Both the position numbers and the translations under genes were made by a program. Positions 45,001 through 54,206 of a stretch of 64,000 nucleotides of DNA are shown in pieces. The notes under the pieces are model-generated. The model was not told the DNA's origin. It ran no database searches and worked only from the letters and a program-made list of their open reading frames with translations. Within the stretch, counting starts at the first letter, position 1. Each line of letters begins with the position of its first letter. This DNA comes from Apostichopus japonicus (taxonomy: Eukaryota; Echinodermata; Holothuroidea; Aspidochirotida; Stichopodidae): assembly GCF_037975245.1 (NCBI RefSeq), contig NC_092571.1, positions 19,492,917 through 19,556,916 of the forward strand. The letters are read 5' to 3'.

Positions 45001-48000
45001 CTGTAACAGTACTTTCTGTTGCAGTGGAACGTTCCTGAGTGGTTACTTCTGAACTTGCTGAAATCCCAGTAGAAAACACATCACTAGTTATAACCTCTGA
45101 TTTTGATTCAGTTGTTTTTTCTTCCAAAGTTACTATAGTTGTTGTTGGATTGGTTGATGCATCTGTCTCTATTTCAACTTTGGTGGAAATTCCTTCACTT
45201 GTTGATGAAATGAGAGTACCTTGTTCAGTACTTTCTGCAGAAGAGGATGGTGTCTCAGTGGTGATTATTCCTTTGGTACTGGAGGCAACCTCCTGACTTA
45301 TGTTTGTAAAAGGAGATATTGTACCATCAGTAGTGGAATGAAAGGTAGTAGCTGCTGTAGATGACTCTGTAACAGTACTTTCTGTTGCAGTGGAATGTTC
45401 CTGAGTGATTAGTTCTGAACTTGCTGAAATCCCAGTAGAAAACATATCACTAGTTATAACCTCTGATGTTGATTCAGGTGTTTTTTCTTCCAAAGTTACT
45501 ACAGTTGTTGTTGGTATGGTTGGTGTCTCTATTTCAACTTTGGTGGAACTTCCTTCACTTGTTGATGAAATGAGAGTACCTTGTTCAGTACTTTCTGCAG
45601 AAGAGGATGGTGTCTCAGTGGTGATGATTCCTTTGGTACTGGAGGCAACCTCCTGACTTATGTTTGTAAAAGGAGATATTGTACCATCAGTAGTGGAATG
45701 AAAGGTAGTAGCTGCTGTAGATGACTCTGTAACAGTACTTTCTGTTGCAGTGGAATGTTCCTGAGTGGTTACTTCTGAACTTGCTGAAATCCCAGTAGAA
45801 AACATATCACTAGTTATAACCTCTGATGTTGATTCAGTTGTTTTTTCTTCCAAAGTTACTATAGTTGTTGTTGGATTGGTTGATGCATCTGTCTCTATTT
45901 CAACTTTGGTGGAACTTCCTTCACTTGTTGATGAAATGAGAATACCTTGTTCAGTACTTTCTGCAGAAGAGGATGGTGTCTCAGTGGTGATGATTCCTTT
46001 GGTACTGGAGGCAACCTCCTGACTTATGTTTGTAAAAGGAGATATTGTACCATCAGTAGTGGAATGAAAGGTAGTAGCTGCTGTAGATGACTCTGTAAAA
46101 GTACTTTCTGTTGCAGTGGAACGTTCCTGAGTGGTTACTTCTGAACTTGCTGAAATCCCAGTAGAAAACACATCACTAGTTATAACCTCTGATTTTGATT
46201 CAGTTGTTTTTTCTTCCAAAGTTACTATAGTTGTTGTTGGATTGGTTGATGCATCTGTCTCTATTTCAACTTTGGTGGAACTTCCTTCACTTGTTGATGA
46301 AATGAGAATACCTTGTTCAGTACTTTCTGCAGAAGAGGATGGTGTCTCAGTGGTGATGATTCCTTTGGTACTGGAGGCAACCTCCTGACTTATGTTTGTA
46401 AAAGGAGATATTGTACCATCAGTAGTGGAATGAAAGGTAGTAGCTGCTGTAGATGACTCTGTAACAGTACTTTCTGTTGCAGTGGAATGTTCCTGAGTGG
46501 TTACTTCTGAACTTGCTGAAATCCCAGTAGAAAACACATCACTAGTTATAACCTCTGATGTTGATTCAGTTGTTTTTTCTTCCAAAGTTACTATAGTTGT
46601 TGTTGGATTGGTTGATGCATCTGTCTCTATTTCAACTTTGGTGGAACTTCCTTCACTTGTTGATGAAATGAGAGTACCTTGTTCAGTACTTTCTGCAGAA
46701 GAGGATGGTGTCTCAGTGGTGATGATTCCTTTGGTACTGGAGGCAACCTCCTGACTTATGTTTGTAAAAGGAGATATTGTACCATCAGTAGTGGAATGAA
46801 AGGTAGTAGCTGCTGTAGATGACTCTGTAACAGTACTTTCTGTTGCAGTGGAATGTTCCTGAGTGATTACTTCTGAACTTGCTGAAATCCCAGTAGAAAA
46901 CACATCACTAGTTATAACCTCTGATGTTGATTCAGTTGTTTTTTCTTCCAAAGTTACTATAGTTGTTGTTGGATTGGTTGATGCATCTGTCCCTATTTCA
47001 ACTTTGGTGGAACTTCCTTCACTTGTTGATGAAATGAGAGTACCTTGTTCAGTACTTTCTGCAGAAGAGGATGGTGTCTCAGTGGTGATGATTCCTTTGG
47101 TACTGGAGGCAACCTCCTGACTTATGTTTGTAAAAGGAGATATTGTACCATCAGTAGTGGAATGAAAGGTAGTAGCTGCTGTAGATGACTCTGTAACAGT
47201 ACTTTCTGTTGCAGTGGAATGTTCCTGAGTGATTAGTTCTGAACTTGCTGAAATCCCAGTAGAAAACATATCACTAGTTATAACCTCTGATGTTGATTCA
47301 GGTGTTGTTTCTTCCAAAGTTACTACAGTTGTTGTTGGTATGGTTGGTGTCTCTATTTCAACTTTGGTGGAACTTCCTTCACTTGTTGATGAAATGAGAA
47401 TACCTTGTTCAGTACTTTCTGCAGAAGAGGATGGTGTCTCAGTGGTGATGATTCCTTTGGTACTGGAGGCAACCTCCTGACTTATGTTTGTAAAAGGAGA
47501 TATTGTACCATCAGTAGTGGAATGAAAGGTAGTAGCTGCTGTAGATGACTCTGTAACAGTACTTTCTGTTGCAGTGGAATGTTCCTGAGTGGTTACTTCT
47601 GAACTTGCTGAAATCCCAGTAGAAAACACATCACTAGTTATAACCTCTGATGTTGATTCAGTTGTTTTTTCTTCCAAAGTTACTACAGTTGTTGTTGGAT
47701 TGGTTGATGCATCTGTCTCTATTTCAACTTTGGTGGAACTTCCTTCACTTGTTGATGAAATGAGAATACCTTGTTCAGTACTTTCTGCAGAAGAGGATGG
47801 TGTCTCAGTGGTGATGATTCCTTTGGTACTGGAGTCAACCTCCTGACTTATGTTTGTAAAAGGAGATATTGTACCATCAGTAGTGGAATGAAAGGTAGTA
47901 GCTGCTGTAGATGACTCTGTAACAGTACTTTCTGTTGCAGTGGAATGTTCCTGAGTGATTACTTCTGAACTTGCTGAAATCCCAGTAGAAAACACATCAC

Positions 48001-51000
48001 TAGTTATAACCTCTGATGTTGATTCAGTTGTTTTTTCTTCCAAAGTTACTATAGTTGTTGTTGGATTGGTTGATGCATCTGTCCCTATTTCAACTTTGGT
48101 GGAACTTCCTTCACTTGTTGATGATTTGAGAGTTCCTTGTTCAGTACTTTCTGCAGAAGAGGATGGTGTCTCAGTGGTGATGATTCCTTTGGTACTGGAG
48201 GCAACCTCCTGACTTATGTTTGTAAAAGGAGATATTGTACCATCAGTAGTGGAATGAAAGGTAGTAGCTGCTGTAGATGACTCTGTAACAGTACTTTCTG
48301 TTGCAGTGGAATGTTCCTGAGTGATTAGTTCTGAACTTGCTGAAATCCCAGTAGAAAACATATCACTAGTTATAACCTCTGATGTTGATTCAGGTGTTGT
48401 TTCTTCCAAAGTTACTACAGTTGTTGTTGGTATGGTGGGTGTCTCTATTTCAACTTTGGTGGAACTTCCTTCACTTGTTGATGAAATGAGAATACCTTGT
48501 TCAGTACTTTCTGCAGAAGAGGATGGTGTCTCAGTGGTGATGATTCCTTTGGTACTGGAGGCAACCTCCTGACTTATGTTTGTAAAAGGAGATATTGTAC
48601 CATCAGTAGTGGAATGAAAGGTAGTAGCTGCTGTAGATGACTCTGTAACAGTACTTTCTGTTGCAGTGGAACGTTCCTGAGTGGTTACTTCTGAACTTGC
48701 TGAAATCCCAGTAGAAAACACATCACTAGTTATAACCTCTGATGTTGATTCAGTTGTTTTTTCTTCCAAAGTTACTACAGTTGTTGTTGGATTGGTTGAT
48801 GCATCTGTCTCTATTTCAACTTTGGTGGAACTTCCTTCACTTGTTGATGAAATGAGAATACCTTGTTCAGTACTTTCTGCAGAAGAGGATGGTGTCTCAG
48901 TGGTGATGATTCCTTTGGTACTGGAGTCAACCTCCTGACTTATGTTTGTAAAAGGAGATATTGTACCATCAGTAGTGGAATGAAAGGTAGTAGCTGCTGT
49001 AGATGACTCTGTAACAGTACTTTCTGTTGCAGTGGAACGTTCCTGAGTGGTTACTTCTGAACTTGCTGAAATCCCAGTAGAAAACACATCACTAGTTATA
49101 ACCTCTGATGTTGATTCAGTTGTTTTTTCTTCCAAAGTTACTACAGTTGTTGTTGGATTGGTTGATGCATCTGTCTCTATTTCAACTTTGGTGGAACTTC
49201 CTTCACTTGTTGATGAAATAAGAGTACCTTCATCAGTACTTCCCGCATAAGAGGATGTTGTCTCATTGGTCATGATCCCTTCGGTACTGGAGGCTACCTC
49301 CTGACTTATTATTGGTAACGGAGATGTTGTTCCATCAGTAGTGGGATGAACTGTAGTACCTACTGTAGATGACTCTGTAACAGTACTTTCTGTTGCAGTG
49401 GAATGTTCCTGAGTGGTAACTTCTGAACTTGCTGAAATCCCAGTAGCATACACATCACTAGTTATAACCTCTGATGTTGATTCAGTTGTTGTTTCTTCCA
49501 AAGTTACTACAGTTGTTGTTGGTTTGGTTGATGCATCAGTCTCTATTTCCACTTTGGTGGAACGTCCTTCACTTGTTGATGAAATAAGAGTACCTTCATC
49601 AGTACTCTCTGCATAAGAGGTTGTTGTCTCATTGGTGATGATCCCTTCGGTACTGGAGGCTACCTCCTGACTTATTATTGGTAACGGAGATGTTGTTCCA
49701 TCAGTAGTGGGATGAACTGTAGTACCTACTGTAGATGACTCTGTAACAGTACTTTCTGTTGCAGTGGAATGTTCCTGAGTGGTAACTTCTAAACTTGCTG
49801 AAATCCCAGTAGCATGCACATCACTAGTTATAACCTCTGATGTTGATTCAGTTGTTGTTTCTTCCAAAGTTACTACAGTTGTTGCTGGTTTGGTTGATGC
49901 ATCAGTCTCTATTTCCACTTTGGTGGAACTTCCTTCACTTGTTGATGAAATTAGAGTACCTTCATTAGTCCTTCCTGCAGAAGAGGATGTTGTCTCAATG
50001 GTGATGATTTTGGTACTAGAAGCCACCTCCTGACTTATTTTTGGTAAAGGAGATATTGTACCATCAGAAGTGGGATGAACTGTAGTACCTACTGTAGATG
50101 ACTCTGTAACAGTACTTTCTGTTGCTGTGGAATGTTCCTGAGTGGTTACTTCTGAACTTGCTGAAATCCCAGTAGGAAACACATCACTAGTTACAACCTC
50201 TGATGTAGATTCAGATGTTGTTTCTTCCAAAGTTGCTAGTGTTGATACTGGTACACTTGATGCATCTGTCTCTATTTCCACTTTGGTGGAACTTTCTTCT
50301 CTTCTTGTTGACATTAGAGTACCTTCATCAGTACTTCCTGCAGAAGAGGATGTTGTCTCAGTGGTGATGATCCCTTCGGCACTGGAGGACACTTCCTGAC
50401 TTATTTTTGGTAAAGGAGATATTGTACCATCAGTAGTGGGATGAACTGTAGTACCCACGGCAGATGACTCTGTAACAGTACTTTCTGTTGCTGTGGAATG
50501 TTCCTGAGTGGTTACTTCTAAACTTGCTGAAATCCCAGTAGCATAAACATCACTGGTTATAACCTCTGATGTTGATTCAGGTGTTGCTTCTTCCAAAGTT
50601 ACTACAGTTGTTGTTGGTTTGGTTGATGCATCAGTTTCTATTTCCACTTTGGTGGAACTTCCTTCACTTGTTGATGAAATTAGAGTACCTTCATCAGTAC
50701 TTCCTATAGAAGAGGATGTTGTCTCAGTGGTGATGATCCCCTCGGTACTGCGGGCCACCTCCTGACTTATCTTTGGTAAAGGAGATATTGTACCATCAGA
50801 AGTGGGATGAACTGTAGTACCTACTGTAGATGACTCTGTAGCAGTACTTTTTGTTGCTGTGGAATGTTCCTGAGTGGTTACTTCTGAACTTGCTGAAATC
50901 CCAGTAGTAAAAACATCACTAGTTATAACCTCTGATGTTGATTCAGATGTTGTTTCTTCCAAAGTTACTACAGTTGTTGTTGGTTTGGGTGATGCATCAG

Positions 51001-51258
51001 TCTCTATTTCCACTTTGGTGGAACTTCCTTCACTTGTTGATGAATTAAGAGTACCTTCATCAGTACTTCCCGCAGAAGAGGATGTTGTCTCAGTGGTGAT
51101 GATACCTTCGGTACTGGAAGCCACCTCCTGAGTTATTTTTGGTAACGGAGATATTGTTCCATCAGTAGTGGGATGAACTGTAGTACCTACTGTAGATGAC
51201 TCTGTAACAGTCCTTTCTGTTGCAGTGGAATGTTCCCGAGTGGTTACTTCTGAACTTG
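1..51258 (-). CDS. Giant mucin-like tandem-repeat exon (partial, runs off left edge)
   Basis: Read on the minus strand, one frame is open from the TGA at 51,293-51,295 to the left edge, about 17,000 codons with no stop. The unit is 122 codons. Representative pieces are VEIETDASTNPTTT, SDVFSTGISASSEVTTQ and TESTVTESSTAATT. Ser plus Thr make up 56 of 122 residues in the unit I translated; there are about 18 acidic and 4 Lys residues, no Arg and no Cys. Each unit has one N-glycosylation sequon (N-I-S) and many clustered S/T sites suited to O-glycosylation. This composition is typical of mucin central domains, so the role is probably an extended glycosylated extracellular polymer; that is inference. 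The exon start at 51,258 is the acceptor ctgggatttcag|CAAG, chosen because it is phase 1 like the upstream EGF exon; ttttctag|TGATG at 51,284 (phase 2) is the alternative. About 140 units would give roughly 1.7 MDa of polypeptide. The C-terminal end is outside the window. Confidence 0.86.
816..7295. repeat. Block duplication of six units, 4,392 bp apart
   Basis: The ordered units starting at 816, 1,182, 1,548, 1,914, 2,280 and 2,646 correspond to those at 5,208, 5,574, 5,940, 6,306, 6,672 and 7,038, a constant offset of 12 units. They share uncommon variants in the same order: ttgatacatctg, ggattaattgatg, caaagtttctaaag, actttccacag and gatgaaattagag. A few later substitutions separate the two copies. 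Confidence 0.8.
8136..15455. repeat. Six-unit higher-order repeat (2,196 bp) in the array
   Basis: An ordered block of six distinguishable units starts at 8,136 and recurs at 10,332 and 12,528. A partial block starts at 14,358. The third block has five units: the counterpart of the units at 9,966 and 12,162 is missing. A marker is ccagttaaaaacac (minus codon TCT replaced by TTA, Ser to Leu... read as ttt tta act) at about 8,896, 11,092, 13,288 and 15,118. Loss or gain of whole units inside an ordered block points to unequal crossing-over. Confidence 0.85.
20583..23510. repeat. Three-unit higher-order repeat (1,098 bp) in the array
   Basis: Units at 20,583, 21,681 and 22,779 carry the same variants (ggtatggctgatgc). 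Each is followed by a unit with gagtaattagttc (20,947, 22,045, 23,143) and then by a third type at 21,315 and 22,413. The second and third copies also share tcactttttgatg (about 22,205 and 23,303), which the first lacks, so those two copies are the most recent pair. Confidence 0.8.
31197..48680. repeat. Regional family of 360-bp units (6-bp in-frame deletion)
   Basis: Fourteen units read ggtatggttggtgtctct instead of ggttgatgcatctgtctct, a 6-bp loss. On the minus strand Asp-Ala-Ser becomes Pro, so the frame is kept. They begin at 31,197, 33,021, 33,747, 35,571, 36,297, 38,487, 39,213, 40,305, 41,763, 43,587, 44,313, 45,405, 47,229 and 48,321. All also carry gagtgattagttc. None occur left of 31 kb. 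A four-unit block of 1,458 bp that includes one short unit starts at 39,939 and recurs at 41,397 and, further on, at 45,039. Confidence 0.88.
49200..51258 (-). repeat. Divergent edge units at the 5' end of the giant exon
   Basis: The last five to six units (first in gene order) differ from the array core and from each other at many positions, for example gtaccttcatcagtacttcc, gtgggatgaactgtagtacc and cttatttttggtaaagg. I read every codon here on the minus strand and found no stop before the TGA at 51,293-51,295. One unit has a 3-bp loss near 50,006 that keeps the frame. Divergent edges with a homogenised core are usual in arrays undergoing concerted evolution. Confidence 0.85.
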
Positions 51259-51453
51259 CTGAAATCCCAGTAGTAAAAACATCACTAGAAAATCACTCTA
51301 CATCACAACAACTTTGATGATATGAAAGTATTACAAAAGAGTAGTTTATTGTATAGGATGCATTCAATTAAGTTTCATTACATTTCATTTATTTTTCCAG
51401 TTGGTTAACAGTCATTATAGTCAAAGGATCTGCAAGATGTCTGTCCCGAAAAC

Positions 51454-51900
51454 AGCATTTTGCGTTGGGTCGCTTTTTTCCACCTTTTTAGCATGTGCAT
51501 CGATTTTTTTACATGTATCAATCATAAACAGCAAAATAAGATACCATCCAAGTTTCACCCTGCCAAGAGCGTTAATTAACGAGTAATTAACGATTTATGT
51601 CGATAACGAGTAAAAGTGTCCTGGACAAAGTTTTCATATCTCCAAATCCACTAGTTTGAATTCCACCAATCAGTGAATAGTATGTTTATTCATGAGCATT
51701 TTGCATTTGGTCGCTTGGTTCTACTTTTTTGACATGTCCATCAAGTTTTTTACATACATCAAATCACTTCACAGCAAATTAAGATATTAGACAAGTTTTC
51801 CCTGTCAAAAACGTTAATTGGCGAGTATTCCACATACAAAATTAATCGCATTCAGTTCTCAAACCCACTAGTTTGAATTCAACCAATCAGAGATGCAGTT
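51454..51900. repeat. Two-copy direct repeat, about 220-240 bp, in the intron
   Basis: The segment from agcattttgcgttgggtcgc (51,454) is repeated in diverged form from agcattttgcatttggtcgc (51,695). Both copies continue through a catgtgcatc/catgtccatc block, an acgttaatt block, and ccactagtttgaattc (about 51,649 and 51,865) followed by accaatcag. The spacing drifts from 241 to about 217 bp through indels. It is probably a fragment of a dispersed repeat; I do not recognise the family. Confidence 0.7.
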
Positions 51901-51949
51901 TTAGTTATGAGCCGTTGCTAAAAATAGATTCAAGACTTTGCGTTGGTGA

Positions 51950-51978
51950 ACCAGGGAGTTGTTATGCAACTCCCTGGT
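51950..51978. repeat. Hairpin-forming perfect inverted repeat, 12-bp arms
   Basis: The arms accagggagttg (51,950-51,961) and caactccctggt (51,967-51,978) are exact reverse complements around the 5-nt spacer ttatg. It sits just right of the two-copy intronic repeat and may be the end of a small foldback element. No target duplication was found. Confidence 0.8.
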
Positions 51979-52966
51979 ACAACTGCCATATACGTAGACT
52001 GTACACAAATCAAGCGTGGTGTTATATTACGTATCTGTCAATGACGTTCGTAGTGGTTAAATATTCATATTATGGGCGAGGTTTATTGGGTTCCCAACGA
52101 AAATATCTTGGAGAACAACAAAGTTGAAAGTTGCAATTTTTTCGACTTTCATGCCACCATTTGAAGTAAAATATAAATAGATAAGCTAGTTATGTATGTC
52201 GTTATGGCATAGTGGAGTCAGTGAGGTTGAGAAAAATCATAGAAAGGGACGCAAAATGCTGCTTTAATACTGCTTATTATCAGCAAATATTATTGGGCTG
52301 CTTTCAAAAGCCTAAATTGATCAATTTAGTAAAATGGCAGTGTCCTAGGAATTGATTTGAACCAGTAAATTTCACTAAACCACTGGCATCTTATATGCAA
52401 GTTGGTTAAAATTATGCAATTCTTAAGCTGCTTTGCAAAATTACTCCCAGTAAATATGTCAGAACATAACATTAAAATATCAATTAAGCATTACTTAGAA
52501 TTTAGATTTAAATGTAATAAAGAATGATTATATCTGTAATATAGAAGTAACTGTCCTCACAACATGCCTAACATTATGTGTAATCTTTAAACAGATCTGT
52601 ATTTAAAAATTCACAACTACTGTATACAATCAGCAACTTTCTTGTTAGTGATCACTTCAATATGAAACACATGAAATGCTGTTGTAGTCACTTTGTGGCA
52701 CTTCTGTAACTTTCAGGATGTGCCACTATCTGCATATACTGTACTCCTACCTCTCAATTCTGCAATGGTTCTTCAAGGAAACTTTTGCATTAAACTTTTC
52801 ATTGTACCAATGTTCATTTACTGACATTCCCTTCAATATTCACAAGCATTATAGGCCTAATAAATTGAGTATTAACTGTCTTTGAAATATATGGGATGGT
52901 ACAGTATTGAATAATGACATAACTATTCTTCTAATTGCAACTATACTCTACTAGTATATACTTTAC

Positions 52967-53080
52967 CTATAGCACAGTCCTTACTAGTCCATCCCGACAC
53001 ACAATGACATGTGTAAGAGCCATTATGAGAAATACATGTTCCATTATGTTGACATGGCAATGATTGGCAAACATCACTGT
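52967..53080 (-). CDS. EGF-like domain exon (phase 1-1)
   Basis: The minus strand encodes 38 codons containing a complete EGF-like module: C-QSLP-C-QHNGT-C, then eight residues, C-H-C, then eight residues and C. The spacing C-x4-C-x5-C-x8-C-x-C-x8-C is canonical. The acceptor is ttgcttctcttacag at 53,081 with a pyrimidine-rich tract; the donor is ATAG|gtaaag at 52,966. Both boundaries are phase 1, usual for shuffled EGF exons. CQSLPC fits the O-glucose consensus (C-x-S-x-P-C) and CQHNGTC fits the O-fucose consensus (C-x4-T-C). The Asp/Asn of the calcium-binding hydroxylation motif is absent. The open frame continues rightwards to 53,303, but that part is intron and transposon. With the next exon it suggests an EGF-mucin extracellular protein. 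The exon is very likely real; its linkage to the giant exon is inferred from phase, strand and distance. Confidence 0.88.
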   Translation of the reverse strand, partial: TVMFANHCHVNIMEHVFLIMALTHVIVCRDGLVRTVL

Positions 53081-53135
53081 CTGTAAGAGAAGCAAACAAA
53101 TGATATATTAGTGGCCAAATTAATAGGGGTGTGGC

Positions 53136-54206
53136 CAGTGGCGTAGGAAGGATGGGGGCTGAAGACTGATGGCCGGACTGGGGGTCTAAGGGGAGGGGGT
53201 GTCCCCCTCCCCTCTGGAATTTTTTGCATTTCCAGGTGGCCTCAGATGCAATATAGCACACTTCAACATCCACTCCATTTTGTAAATAATTTTGCATTTT
53301 CACCTGGCCTTAGATGCAATTTGGTGCTCCAAATGAGATTTTTTTCTCATTTGGAAATGAAAAAGGGGTTTTCTGACTCGGGGAGGGGGGTAGGGGGAGG
53401 CGGAATGATACTTCCGCCCAGGCTTGGGGCAATTACATCTGAATGTAATCGATTACAATTACGATTACTTGAGAATGTATGATTACGATTACGATTACAG
53501 CCTAAAGTTGAAGATTACGATTACATTGTAATGTAATCGTGATTACAATCACGATTAGATTGTGGTTACTTGCACAATCCTCTGCATATCTGTTTAATAT
53601 AACTCTCTGCCGGGAAATAGGGCAATGAAATAGGGCAAAGGAAGGGCATTGACAGTATATACGGACAAAATTGTGGAAGTATATCTACAAGTCCAGTAAC
53701 AAATACAATTTAAACAGACAATTAAACAGACAACCAGTTGTGTATGCAAAAGGATTGTGAACGCTGAGAGGCAGTATTGAACAGAACAATTCAGGTGATA
53801 AAAAATCCTTGAATATGGCGATCAAATCCCCAGTACTTCTTAGTATAAGTTTATTGTGCTAGAGAATTCTAGAAGCAGGAACACTTCTTTGGTCACACTA
53901 AAAGCCAATAGTAAGAATTAGTTTTAATCATTGTACTAATTTTGCCCTTCTGATTCAAATTTCACTGTAATCATTAATGTAATACGATTACGATTACTTT
54001 GCCCTTGTAATCGATTACGATTACGTAATTTTCACAAAAGTAATCGATTACGATTAATACGATTACTTCAAAAAATGTAATCGATTGTAATCTATTACAA
54101 TTACTGATTACGATTACCCAAGCCTGCTTCGGCGGAAGTTCCGCCCCCCATATTTTTCACATACATTAACAAAGCCCCCCCCCCCACCCCGGTTCCTACG
54201 CTCTTG
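53136..54206. mobile_element. hAT-like non-autonomous DNA transposon
   Basis: It is flanked by identical 8-bp direct repeats ggtgtggc at 53,128-53,135 and 54,207-54,214. The left end cagtggcgtaggaa and the reverse complement of the right end, caagagcgtaggaa, match at 11 of 14 positions. CAG(N)GGCGTAG ends with 8-bp target duplications are characteristic of hAT elements. Inside the left end are G-rich tracts and a diverged direct repeat of about 30 bp (aggtggcctcagatgcaat, and acctggccttagatgcaat about 70 bp on). There is no transposase frame. It lies in the intron upstream of the EGF exon. Confidence 0.82.
53419..54126. mobile_element. Nested hAT-like element made of GTAATCGATTAC repeats
   Basis: The ends caggcttggg (53,419-53,428) and cccaagcctg (54,117-54,126) are perfect 10-bp inverted repeats. 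The flanks cttccgcc and cttcggcg match at 6 of 8 positions, a decayed target duplication. Both inner edges are packed with degenerate gattac/gtaatc units, including the palindrome gtaatcgattac, around a 350-bp unique centre. It is inserted inside the 53,136-54,206 element, so it is the younger of the two. No coding capacity is seen. Confidence 0.7.

Larger units (their letters stand above)
1..51288. repeat. 366-bp tandem repeat array, about 140 copies
   Basis: A landmark such as gagtggttacttctgaac recurs every 366 bp from position 84 to about 51,240. Units differ by only a few substitutions over most of the array. Exceptions to the spacing are 360-bp units, a +3 insertion near 18,098 and a -3 change near 50,006; all keep the minus frame. 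Homology to the unit stops at about 51,288, after atcactag. The array is the coding exon described separately, so it is an intragenic coding array and not an intergenic satellite. Confidence 0.98.
51259..52966 (-). other. Inferred intron between the EGF exon and the giant exon
   Basis: On the minus strand the donor is ATAG|gtaaag at 52,967/52,966 and the preferred acceptor is ctgggatttcag at 51,259. Both are phase 1, so joining gives ...DCAI-A-SSEVT... in frame. The intron is AT-rich and I saw no further exon in it. It holds a two-copy repeat and a hairpin, listed separately. If the real acceptor is the phase-2 site at 51,285, an unseen exon must lie in this interval. Confidence 0.55.

Noticed and set aside
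84-51131. About 130 plus-strand open frames of 67-85 codons (starting GTG-GTT-ACT...)
   Set aside because: They are shadows of the minus-strand frame: they begin at GTG, end at a TGA in every unit, and are shortened or lost by variants that are sense changes on the minus strand.
1-51288. CRISPR array or non-coding satellite
   Set aside because: The whole 366-bp unit repeats without separate spacers, so it is not CRISPR. The open minus frame and in-frame indels argue against a non-coding satellite.
53081-53303. N-terminal part of a 120-codon minus-strand open frame ahead of the EGF cysteines
   Set aside because: It lies upstream of a good acceptor (cttacag) and enters the hAT-like element at 53,136. 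Its composition is low-complexity Pro/Gly-rich, as expected of translated transposon.
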